Source of the DNA: CAWAVN01 sp963844315
GTDB lineage: Bacteria; Planctomycetota; Planctomycetia; Planctomycetales; Planctomycetaceae
Direction of reading: 5' to 3'
Assembly (NCBI GenBank): GCA_963844315.1
Contig: CAWJOC010000022.1
Location: forward strand, 62,001 to 126,000
DNA: 64,000 nt
The translations under genes were made by a program, and so were the position numbers. Below, one piece after another: positions 57,104-64,000 of this stretch. Positions within the stretch are counted from its first letter, which is position 1; each line of letters opens with the position of its first letter. Under the pieces are notes generated by a model that saw only the letters and a program-made list of their open reading frames with translations, was not told the DNA's origin and ran no database searches.

Positions 57104-59694
57104 ATTTCATGCTGCATTCGTTATTCCCTTCTTCCTTCGTGATCTGGGCGGTCGAGGAAACTTCGACCACCACCACGCGGAAACTCCAATACGATCTGCC
57201 CAAGACTTTCGAGCAATGGCTGCTGTTTGTGCTCGTGGCCGTGGCTTTGGGGGCGTACATCATTTGGATGTATCTCCGCGACACTCGCGCCATGCACTGG
57301 TTCTGGCGCGGCTGGCTGATGCTGCTCCGCTTCGCGGTGGTCGCGGGCCTGGCGGTGATTTTCTTCAATCCGCACATCCGCAGCCAGGAAAACCAATACC
57401 GGCCTTCCCGGGTGGCGATTGTGATGGACAAATCGCTGTCCACACGGTTTGCCGCTATGGATCTCGACCAAACCGGCACGCTGCCGACCGCCGAACGCAT
57501 GACCCGCGCTGAAGCCATCGCGAAGTTCGTGGGCGATACAGACCTCTTGGACAAACTCAGCGAAACCCATCAGGTCAAGTTCTACCTCTTCGGGAACAAG
57601 CTCGAGGAAGGTCCGGAGGATTTGGATTCCAAGAGCGACCCGGAATACCAGAAGCGCATTGACGAGCGCAAGAAAGCCGCCCAGGAAAAAGGCGAGGAAT
57701 ATAAGCCCCCGGTCAAGCCGACCACCGCGGACTGGCTGACCCGCTTAAAACCCGCCGACCAGGAAACCCGCATGGGCGAATCGGTGCTGGAACTCCTGCG
57801 GGATTTTCGCGGCGATACGGTGTCGGGCGTGGTGATTGTGACCGATGGGGCACTCAATGCCGGAGCGGGTTATCCCAACATGATCCAAGCCGCCAAGGAC
57901 GCCGGGGGTGGCAAAGGCAACAGCGTGAAACTCTTCACGGTGGGAACAGGCAGCACGAAGCCTCAGCCGAACCTGCGCATCGCCAGCCTGTCGGCTCCGA
58001 CCGAAGTCCACACTAAGGACAAATTCGACATCGACATCCGCCTCCAAGGCCAGAACCTGGAAGGCAAGCAGGCCGAAGTGGTTTTGAAGCAGCAGTTTGA
58101 CGAAGCCGGGTCGCTTTCATCGCCCACCGAAATCGCCCGCCGGACGGTGACGCTGCCCAAGGATGGGATGACCGTCAAGGTCGAACCGCCGTTTGATCTG
58201 GGCTACGAAGACCCGGCGAACCTGAGGCTGACGGTTGAAGTCAATCTCTTGGAAGCCACATCGGAACTAAAGCTCGACGACAACGTGAAAAGCGCGAACG
58301 TCTCGGTCAACAACAAACGCACGCGGGTGCTGTTGGTCGCGGGTGGTCCCATGCGGGATTACCGCTTCTTGTGCAGCATCGTCGCGCGGAATCCTTCGTT
58401 CAAAGCTCGCGCGTTTCTCCAGACCATCGATCCGGCGACCTACGATGCCGTCAGCCAGGATGTGGAACTCATCAACGAATTCCCCGCGACAATGGAAGAA
58501 CTCAACGGCCCGCCGGAAGGCGATTCCGACGAAAAAGGCTACGACGTGATACTGTTCTTCGATCCCGATTGGAACGCCCTTTTGGATTTGCAGCCGAACG
58601 TTTTGCCGATGCTCAAGCGCTGGGTGGGCGAATTTTCGGGCGGCGTGGTGTTCGTGTCGGGGGATGTCTTCACCCATGATCTGGCCAGAACCAGCGATGA
58701 CCCAGGGCGGCTGGAACCGATTCATACTTTGTATCCGGTGTATCTCAATCCGCACAGCTTCGATTTCGTGTCCCTGGAACAGGAATTCGAAAATGCGAAC
58801 CGCGTGGAAATGACCGATGCGGGTCATGCCGCGGAGTTTTTGCAAATCGCCGACAAGCCTTCGGACAACCGCGACTTGTGGAGCGAGGAATTCGAAGGCG
58901 TTTACCGCTGCTACCCCACCGCAGGTCCGAAAACCGGGGCCACGGTTTACGCCCACCTTGATGATACCACACAGGCCGAGGGCGGCCAGAAGCCGATCTT
59001 CCTGGCCTCGCAGATGTACGGTTCCGGGAAGTCGCTTTATCTGGGGAGCGGGGAAACCTGGCGGCTCAGGGCGCTCTCGAACGAGTATCACGAAAGGCTT
59101 TGGACCAAGCTCATCCGCGAAGCCGGGGAAGGCCGCAGAACCAAAGGCCGAAGCCCCGTCAATTTGTCGGTGGAGAAAGAAGTCAAGGTCGGCAGCACCG
59201 TCCGGCTCGAAGCCCAAGTCTTGGATGCCACGTTCCAGCCCTCCGAACAGGAATCGGTCGTGCTGCACCTCTTCGATCCCGAAGGCAACGAGATTTTCCC
59301 AGAACCCCAACTGTATCCGCAACCCGGCCGGCCCGGCGATTACGTGGGAGATTTCCAGGCCAAGGAATTGGGCTGGTACACGCTCAGGCTGCCCATCCCC
59401 GGCACCGAAAGCTACCGCGAGGAATCCGTGCAGGTGATCTTCCCCGGTTTGGAAGATGTGGACACCGAGCAAGCCGTCGCCAAGCTCGCGGACCTCGCCC
59501 GGCAAACCGGCGGGCGGTATTTCCCAATTGAAGAAGCCGCCAAGGAGCTTCCGGCACTCCTCACGGACAAACACAAAATCGTGCCGGTCGATCAGCAGAT
59601 TGAAACCCTTTGGGATCGCGATTGGGTGCTGTATGCCCTCGTCGCGGTGCTATCGGTGGAATGGTTGACGCGGAAATTGTTGAAGCTGGCGTGA
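57100..59694 (+). CDS. Large VWA-like membrane protein
   Basis: An 864-residue protein, with two N-terminal membrane helices (WLLFVLVAVALGAYIIWMYL; GWLMLLRFAVVAGLAVIFF), then a domain starting SRVAIVMDKSLSTRFAAMDL. The MIDAS is weaker here (DKSLST for DxSxS). Then GVVIVTDGALNAGAG, and NKRTRVLLVAGGPMRDYRFLCSIVARNPSF, followed by a glutamine-amidotransferase-like GYDVILFFDPDW segment. The C-terminus has LADLARQTGGRYFPIEEA and a final membrane helix. It overlaps the previous gene by ATGA and shares its overall plan; the pair probably act together. Confidence 0.85.
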   Translation: MNFMLHSLFPSSFVIWAVEETSTTTTRKLQYDLPKTFEQWLLFVLVAVALGAYIIWMYLRDTRAMHWFWRGWLMLLRFAVVAGLAVIFFNPHIRSQENQYRPSRVAIVMDKSLSTRFAAMDLDQTGTLPTAERMTRAEAIAKFVGDTDLLDKLSETHQVKFYLFGNKLEEGPEDLDSKSDPEYQKRIDERKKAAQEKGEEYKPPVKPTTADWLTRLKPADQETRMGESVLELLRDFRGDTVSGVVIVTDGALNAGAGYPNMIQAAKDAGGGKGNSVKLFTVGTGSTKPQPNLRIASLSAPTEVHTKDKFDIDIRLQGQNLEGKQAEVVLKQQFDEAGSLSSPTEIARRTVTLPKDGMTVKVEPPFDLGYEDPANLRLTVEVNLLEATSELKLDDNVKSANVSVNNKRTRVLLVAGGPMRDYRFLCSIVARNPSFKARAFLQTIDPATYDAVSQDVELINEFPATMEELNGPPEGDSDEKGYDVILFFDPDWNALLDLQPNVLPMLKRWVGEFSGGVVFVSGDVFTHDLARTSDDPGRLEPIHTLYPVYLNPHSFDFVSLEQEFENANRVEMTDAGHAAEFLQIADKPSDNRDLWSEEFEGVYRCYPTAGPKTGATVYAHLDDTTQAEGGQKPIFLASQMYGSGKSLYLGSGETWRLRALSNEYHERLWTKLIREAGEGRRTKGRSPVNLSVEKEVKVGSTVRLEAQVLDATFQPSEQESVVLHLFDPEGNEIFPEPQLYPQPGRPGDYVGDFQAKELGWYTLRLPIPGTESYREESVQVIFPGLEDVDTEQAVAKLADLARQTGGRYFPIEEAAKELPALLTDKHKIVPVDQQIETLWDRDWVLYALVAVLSVEWLTRKLLKLA

Positions 59695-59695
59695 G

Positions 59696-59731
59696 AGGCT
59701 TTAGGCTATAGACCGTAGGCTGTAGGAAGAA
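59696..59731. repeat. Single GGCTGTAGG-type repeat copy
   Basis: Directly after the stop of the VWA-like gene: GGCTTTAGGCTATAGACCGT then AGGCTGTAGGAAGA. It matches the copy after korB (41174-41208). Confidence 0.55.
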
Positions 59732-59741
59732 GGTTAGAAAT

Positions 59742-59860
59742 GTCCCTTCTCCCCTGGGGAGAAGGTGGCCGAAGGCCGGATGAGGGGGCAAGCCAAAGAT
59801 GACTTCGATCTTGAAGCGATACCCCTCACCCTAGCCCTCTCCCCCAAGGGGAGAGGGGAC
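59742..59860. repeat. Dispersed palindromic element, CCTCTCCCC type, copy C
   Basis: GTCCCTTCTCCCCTGGGGAG on the left; GGCCGAAGGCCGGATGAGGG in the middle; CCCCTCACCCTAGCCCTCTC and CCCCAAGGGGAGAGGGGAC on the right. It is nearly identical to copy A in both arms but has an unrelated spacer of ~45 bases. Confidence 0.8.
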
Positions 59861-59941
59861 AAGACAGACAAATACTGATGCCGGAACTTTGAAATCGGTT
59901 CCGGCGTCTGAATGGAAGACGTTAACTCATCGAGAGTGATT

Positions 59942-62749
59942 ATGGCCACTATTGATTCCACAATTCGACCGGAAATTGATGGCGTTCTTTCGCGGCTCCG
60001 CTCGAAGATTCGCACCTATGTCTTCCTCGAAGGCACCGCTTGGGTCATCGTGGCTTTGGGGGCGGTGTTCTGGATTACGCTGGCCCTGAATTGGGCGTAC
60101 TTCAAAGTCAGCAATCTGGAATTGCCCGTGTGGTTCCGGCTGCTGGTCGATGTGGCCGCTGTCGCGTTCCTCGCCGGGTGTTTGATGCTCTGGCTTGTCC
60201 AAAGGCTCTTAAAGAACATGCGGACCAAGGCGCTCGCGTTGGTCTTGGAGCGGCGGTTTCCCGAACTCGACGACCGCCTCATCACCGCCGTGGAAGCCGC
60301 GGAATCCGCAACGGGCCAGGAAACCTTTTTCACCAAAACGCTCTTAAACCGCACCATCGCCGATGTGACGGAAGCCACAAGGCGGCTGGAAGTCAGCGAC
60401 GTGTTCGCCAAAAAGCCGCTCCGATACGCCATGCTGATGGCGGTGGTGTTCACGGCGTCGATCGTGGGCTTCGGGATGTTCAATGAAAAGGCGATGGGCT
60501 ATTGGTACAAAGCCTTCTTCGGTCTCCAGGAAGAGTATTGGGACCGCGAAACGCTGCTCGTTCCCAAGGTCGTTTCCCCCGCCGATGAGCGGATCAAATC
60601 CTTCCGCGAGCAGGACCGCGAACTCGTTTACAAGCATCCGCGCGGCGAGGATTTCATTCTGTCGGTCACTGTTCCCTTAGCCGAGGAATCCGGCGGCAAG
60701 GAATGGGTCATTCCCAATGAGGTCGAATGGGATTACGAATTGGACAACGGCCGTGGCGGAGCCAGGCTCACCATGAGCAAAACCGGCGAACGGCAGTTCC
60801 GCCAAACGATTCCCGGATTAATCGACGGCATGACCTTCACCATCCGGGGCAATGATTACATCAACCGCAGGCCCTTCCGCGTGGAAATCGTCGATCCGCC
60901 GAACATCAAGCAAATGGTTCTCAATTGCACTTATCCCGACTACACCGGACTGAACCCGCAATTCGTCCCCAGATCGGGCGAGACGCCCTCAAACATCAAA
61001 GTGGTGGATGGCTCGCAGATCATCGAGCCAATGGAAACCCAAATCCTGATGCAGGCCACCAGCAATAAACCCTTGGTGGGGATTCGCGTGGAAGGGCAAA
61101 ACTTCCGGCTGACCGTGAAAACCGATCGCCAGGATGAAGCCGGGGAAACTTTGCCCGCATTCGCCAAGATGGAGCTTTTGGCCCACGACGGCGTGCCGAT
61201 GCTGGAGCTTCCGCTCGCCAAGAAGTTTGCCGACGAGGTTCTAATGCCGGTGGATTCCGCCTTCGCTCGCCTGATGGAGCAAGATGCCAACGCGGACAAA
61301 AAATTGAGTAAAAGCGAAACCGAGGGAAGCCTGCTCGTGCAGTTTGACGGCTTGGATGGGAATGACGACAAAGCCCTCGATGAAACCGAGCTTCGCAATT
61401 ATTGCGTCCGCACCTTCAGCCTCCCAGTGAGGCTCGCCACCGACGCCCCGCTCAAGTTCACTCCGCCGGGCTTGCCGCTCGCGGGCGATTGGAATGGAGG
61501 CTTGCTGTTGAATCCATTCCTGCAAGTCACGGAAGCCGCCGCCTGGGCTAGTAGGCCCCTCGAAGCCTTGCCGCTCCCGTCGAATACGGTGCTTAGGATC
61601 TTTTTGGAAGACACCGACGATGTCTTCAGTTCCGAACCGGCCCAACTGACGATCAACGGCATCGTGGATCAACCGCCCGTGCAAACCGTGGAATGCTTTG
61701 GGATCGGCGATTTCATCACGCCCAACGCGACCATCCCCGTGCGGGGAACCATTACCGATGATTACGGCGTGGCCCAGGCCCGGTTTGAATATCAACTCAC
61801 CACGGACACGGGAGAAGTCCTGACCGGCAACGCCTGGATCCCCGCCGAGTTTGAGAACCCGCCCGTGACCGAACCCAAGGAATACACCCTGAAACGCGAC
61901 AAGGGCACGCCCGACGCTGCCGATGATGAAATGTTCGAGCAATTCGACGTGACGAAAATCTTGTTCCAGGACGTGGCGGGACCGCGCGGCATCCGCGTGG
62001 GGGATGTGCTCGTCCTCACGGTTTACACCGAAGACGGCGACAACATCAACGGCCCGCACATCGTCCGCCAGAAACCCAAACCCGAATACATCTTCAAAAT
62101 CGTCAGCCAGGATGAGCTGTTGGCAATCCTGTACCAAAAGGAATTGGGACTACTTAGCCGGTTCCAGCAGATCATCACGGAAGTCAAAGGTGTCGAGGCG
62201 GATTTGATCAAAGCCCAATCCGATCTGGCCGCACTCAATGCTTTGAAACAGAACGATCCCAACGTGAGCCTGGAAGACCAGGAAGAGTTCAAGTCCCTGA
62301 CCGCGACCTCCACACGGTCCATCCAGCAGGCGGGCAAAAACCTGAGCGAGACCCGCGCGGTGGAAGCCTCCTTCCGCGAAATCGTGGCGGAACTGGGCAA
62401 CAACCGCATCGCCTCGGCCCAGATGGTGGAAAGCCTGCACCGGGACATCATCACGCCCTTGAAGCAAATCAGCGACATGGATTTCAAAAATGTCCTGGAG
62501 TCGTTGGAGCAATTCAAGATCGTCCATGCCGGCGAACAGGATTCGGCCCAAGAGATCCAAAGCAGCCTGACCGACGTGCAAACCATGTTGGACCACATGG
62601 CTAAGGTTCTCAAGGACCTGGACGACCTCATCGGCTACCACCAATTGACCACCATCCTCAAGGAAGTCATCGAAGGCACCGAGGAAGCCAAGAGAATCAC
62701 CGAGAAGGAACAACTCAAACAGCTCGATAACCTGAAACTGCTCGATTGA
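59942..62749 (+). CDS. Large membrane protein of DUF4175 type, with EF-hand-like motifs
   Basis: A 935-residue protein from ATG 59942 (MATIDSTIRPEIDGVLSRL). Two N-terminal membrane helices (VIVALGAVFWITLALNWAYF; LLVDVAAVAFLAGCLMLWLV) and a third near residue 160 are followed by a long beta-rich extracytoplasmic region. Unusually, it contains two EF-hand-like loops, DANADKKLSKSE and DGNDDKALDETE, near residues 440-475. The C-terminal 200 residues are a coiled coil (LSRFQQIITEVKGVEADLIKAQSDL, IVAELGNNRIASAQMVESLHRDI). DUF4175-like proteins often follow Bat-like VWA genes in planctomycetes. The calcium-binding idea is inference. Confidence 0.8.
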   Translation: MATIDSTIRPEIDGVLSRLRSKIRTYVFLEGTAWVIVALGAVFWITLALNWAYFKVSNLELPVWFRLLVDVAAVAFLAGCLMLWLVQRLLKNMRTKALALVLERRFPELDDRLITAVEAAESATGQETFFTKTLLNRTIADVTEATRRLEVSDVFAKKPLRYAMLMAVVFTASIVGFGMFNEKAMGYWYKAFFGLQEEYWDRETLLVPKVVSPADERIKSFREQDRELVYKHPRGEDFILSVTVPLAEESGGKEWVIPNEVEWDYELDNGRGGARLTMSKTGERQFRQTIPGLIDGMTFTIRGNDYINRRPFRVEIVDPPNIKQMVLNCTYPDYTGLNPQFVPRSGETPSNIKVVDGSQIIEPMETQILMQATSNKPLVGIRVEGQNFRLTVKTDRQDEAGETLPAFAKMELLAHDGVPMLELPLAKKFADEVLMPVDSAFARLMEQDANADKKLSKSETEGSLLVQFDGLDGNDDKALDETELRNYCVRTFSLPVRLATDAPLKFTPPGLPLAGDWNGGLLLNPFLQVTEAAAWASRPLEALPLPSNTVLRIFLEDTDDVFSSEPAQLTINGIVDQPPVQTVECFGIGDFITPNATIPVRGTITDDYGVAQARFEYQLTTDTGEVLTGNAWIPAEFENPPVTEPKEYTLKRDKGTPDAADDEMFEQFDVTKILFQDVAGPRGIRVGDVLVLTVYTEDGDNINGPHIVRQKPKPEYIFKIVSQDELLAILYQKELGLLSRFQQIITEVKGVEADLIKAQSDLAALNALKQNDPNVSLEDQEEFKSLTATSTRSIQQAGKNLSETRAVEASFREIVAELGNNRIASAQMVESLHRDIITPLKQISDMDFKNVLESLEQFKIVHAGEQDSAQEIQSSLTDVQTMLDHMAKVLKDLDDLIGYHQLTTILKEVIEGTEEAKRITEKEQLKQLDNLKLLD

Positions 62750-62761
62750 GAGGACAACAGC

Positions 62762-62820
62762 GTGGCACAGACATTCCTGTCTGTGCAATCAACCCGCACA
62801 GACAGGAATGTCTGTGCCAC
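62762..62820. repeat. Perfect palindrome GTGGCACAGACATTCCTGTC
   Basis: GTGGCACAGACATTCCTGTC then TGTGC (62762-62786) is exactly matched by GCACAGACAGGAATGTCTGT then GCCAC (62796-62820) around a 9-base loop, giving a 25-bp stem. It lies just after the stop of the large membrane protein and ahead of the next gene. Confidence 0.85.
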
Positions 62821-62958
62821 CTTTGAAACTGCAATCCCTCTTGACGGGACCTTTGGAACATCCGACAACTGATAATGGACAAAGCGAAAGTGGCATTCCC
62901 CGGCTCCATTCGCGTTTTGTTTCGCTTCGCCTCGCCCATCCTCGTAGGAGCACAAGTC

Positions 62959-64000
62959 ATGCAAAAGACCGGCTGGCCACGAATTGTTTCGGCCTTGTTG
63001 ATTGTCTGCCTGGGGGTGTTCCCGCTCCTGGGTCAGACCGAAAACGAGGCTCCGCCTCCCGACAACACGCCTGCCGCGACCGAACCGGCGGAATCCGTCG
63101 AGCCGACGGGCGAAGTCGAAAAATCCGCCTTGGACCGGCAGGCGCGAAATGGCGGCCCGGTATCGCCAGTTCGATTCAACGCTCCAAAAAATGGCCGACT
63201 ACCTCCGCAAGACCGACCCGCAAAAGGCGGACATTTTGCTGCGGGCGATTCGGCACAGCAAGGAAACCCGGGTCTCCGACCAGATGAACCGCGTGGTCCA
63301 GCTTTTGGAAAACGAGCAATTCGGCACCGCGACCGAACGCCAGGACGATGTGCTCGCCAGCATGCAGGCGCTCTTAAAACTGCTCCAAAGCGAAGGCCGG
63401 CTGGATGAACTCAAAGCCGAGCAGGAACGGATTAAAGACTTGCTCAAAGACCTGGGCAAGATTCTCGGTAAGGAAAAAGACCTCCGCGCCAAAACCGAGC
63501 GCGGCGAAGATGCGAAGCGTTTGGCGGACGCCCAAGGCGAAGTTGCCAAGGAAACTAAGAACCTCGAAAACAAAATCGACGGCCAAGACGCCGCCAAAAA
63601 CGCCGGCAAACCGGGAGAATCAAAACCCGGTGAGAGCAAGCCTGGAGAATCCAAACCCGGTGAGTCGAAGCCTGGTGAAAGCAAACCGGGGGAATCCAAA
63701 CCTGGAGAATCCAAACCGGGTGAGAAAAAGCCCGGCGAACAAAAACCAGGGGAGCAAAAGCCCGGAGAGCAAAAGCCCGGAGAGCAAAAGCCCGGGGAAA
63801 GTAAACCTGGAGAATCCAAGCCCGGAGAATCCAAGCCGGGGGAATCAAAACCCAGTGAAAGCAAGCCGGGGGAATCGAAACCCGGTGAGAGCAAACCGGG
63901 GGAATCGAAACCCGGTGAGAGCAAACCGGGGGAATCGAAACCCAGTGAGAGCAAACCGGGGGAATCGAAACCCGGTGAGAGCAAGCCTGGTGAGTCTCAA
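62959..64000 (+). CDS. Exported protein with long coiled coil and KPGES repeats (frameshifted, 3' partial)
   Basis: The start ATG 62959 has AGGAGCAC upstream and a signal peptide (MQKTGWPRIVSALLIVCLGV, ending FPLLGQT). After ~60 acidic/proline-rich residues the frame shifts near 63145: MAARYRQFDSTLQKMADYLR and then a coiled-coil region (VVQLLENEQFGTATERQDDVL, LLKLLQSEGRLDELKAEQERI) lie in the next frame. From ~63606 it is a pentapeptide repeat KPGES with KPGEQ and KPGEK variants, about 26 units by the window end, where it is cut. The last gene of the MoxR/VWA cluster in this window; the repeat could be a flexible or wall-spanning linker. Function unknown. Confidence 0.75.
63606..64000 (+). 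repeat. Tandem 15-base repeat coding KPGES
   Basis: Tandem units of about 15 bases such as AAACCCGGTGAGAGC and AAGCCGGGGGAATCG. Translated they read KPGES, KPGEQ, KPGEK and occasional KPSES. There are about 26 units to the window end. Units vary at third codon positions, so the array has diverged at the DNA level while keeping its protein sequence, which supports it being coding. Confidence 0.85.

Noticed and set aside
58267..59574. Minus-strand frame of 435 codons over the second VWA-like gene
   Set aside because: Antisense shadow of an established coding frame.
63199..63984. Minus-strand frame of repeated LDSPGLLSPGF units
   Set aside because: Reverse translation of the KPGES coding repeat, not a collagen- or elastin-like gene.
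63606..64000. CRISPR-like array
   Set aside because: Units of 15 bases are contiguous with no unique spacers; they are protein-coding repeats.

Overview
The window looks like chromosomal DNA of a planctomycete, most likely a Gemmatales-type organism. This is inferred from gene content: DUF1559 proteins with prepilin-type leaders, DUF1501 and sulfatase genes, a Planctomycetes-style ECF sigma factor, a PmoA-like/DUF6807 protein, a divergent Ser/Thr kinase, MoxR/DUF58/von Willebrand clusters, a DnaK-like protein paired with a J-like membrane protein, and many intergenic palindromes. No rRNA, tRNA, CRISPR array or prophage was seen.

Layout. 1-10.5 kb, mostly minus strand: leuB (3' end cut by the window edge), a GH63-like glucosidase, two small genes, a class I DAHP synthase, a cobA-hemD fusion, and a J-like membrane protein with a short DnaK-like ATPase. 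10.84-12.42 kb: an IS4-like insertion sequence with 28-bp terminal inverted repeats. 12.4-16.5 kb: a CobW-like GTPase, an HDOD-GGDEF-cupin reading frame and a PmoA-like protein. 16.6-24.5 kb: ECF sigma factor, two DUF1559 proteins, and a phytanoyl-CoA dioxygenase-like enzyme, MFS transporter, ArsI-like lyase fusion and ArsR regulator that may form an arsenical module, plus an XRE/periplasmic-binding-like regulator. 24.5-31 kb: CPBP protease and an exported sulfatase/amidohydrolase/DUF1501 group. 31-37 kb: aldo/keto reductase, pyrB overlapping a dihydroorotase that has lost metal ligands, and a kinase apparently split by a frameshift from a transmembrane/ectodomain part. 37.5-42.8 kb: CBS protein, korA-korB 2-oxoacid:ferredoxin oxidoreductase, LDH2-type dehydrogenase. 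43.2-44.9 kb: a reverse transcriptase resembling those of myxobacterial retrons, with a long palindrome upstream. 45-52.4 kb: AhpD-like, DUF2007, acetyl-CoA synthetase, an exported protein, YceH, a cysteine-cluster protein and a degenerate sulfatase-like protein. 52.7-64 kb: one co-directional cluster of MoxR, DUF58, two membrane von Willebrand proteins, a very large membrane protein and a protein with a KPGES pentapeptide repeat that runs off the window.

Two themes cut across the window. First, at least thirteen otherwise convincing genes are broken by one- or two-base shifts, often in short G/C runs; this is better explained by indel errors in an uncorrected assembly than by gene decay, so broken genes are described as full-length with the shift marked. 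Second, at least eight families of palindromic repeats sit in intergenic gaps; one of them lies in frame inside the start of cobA-hemD.
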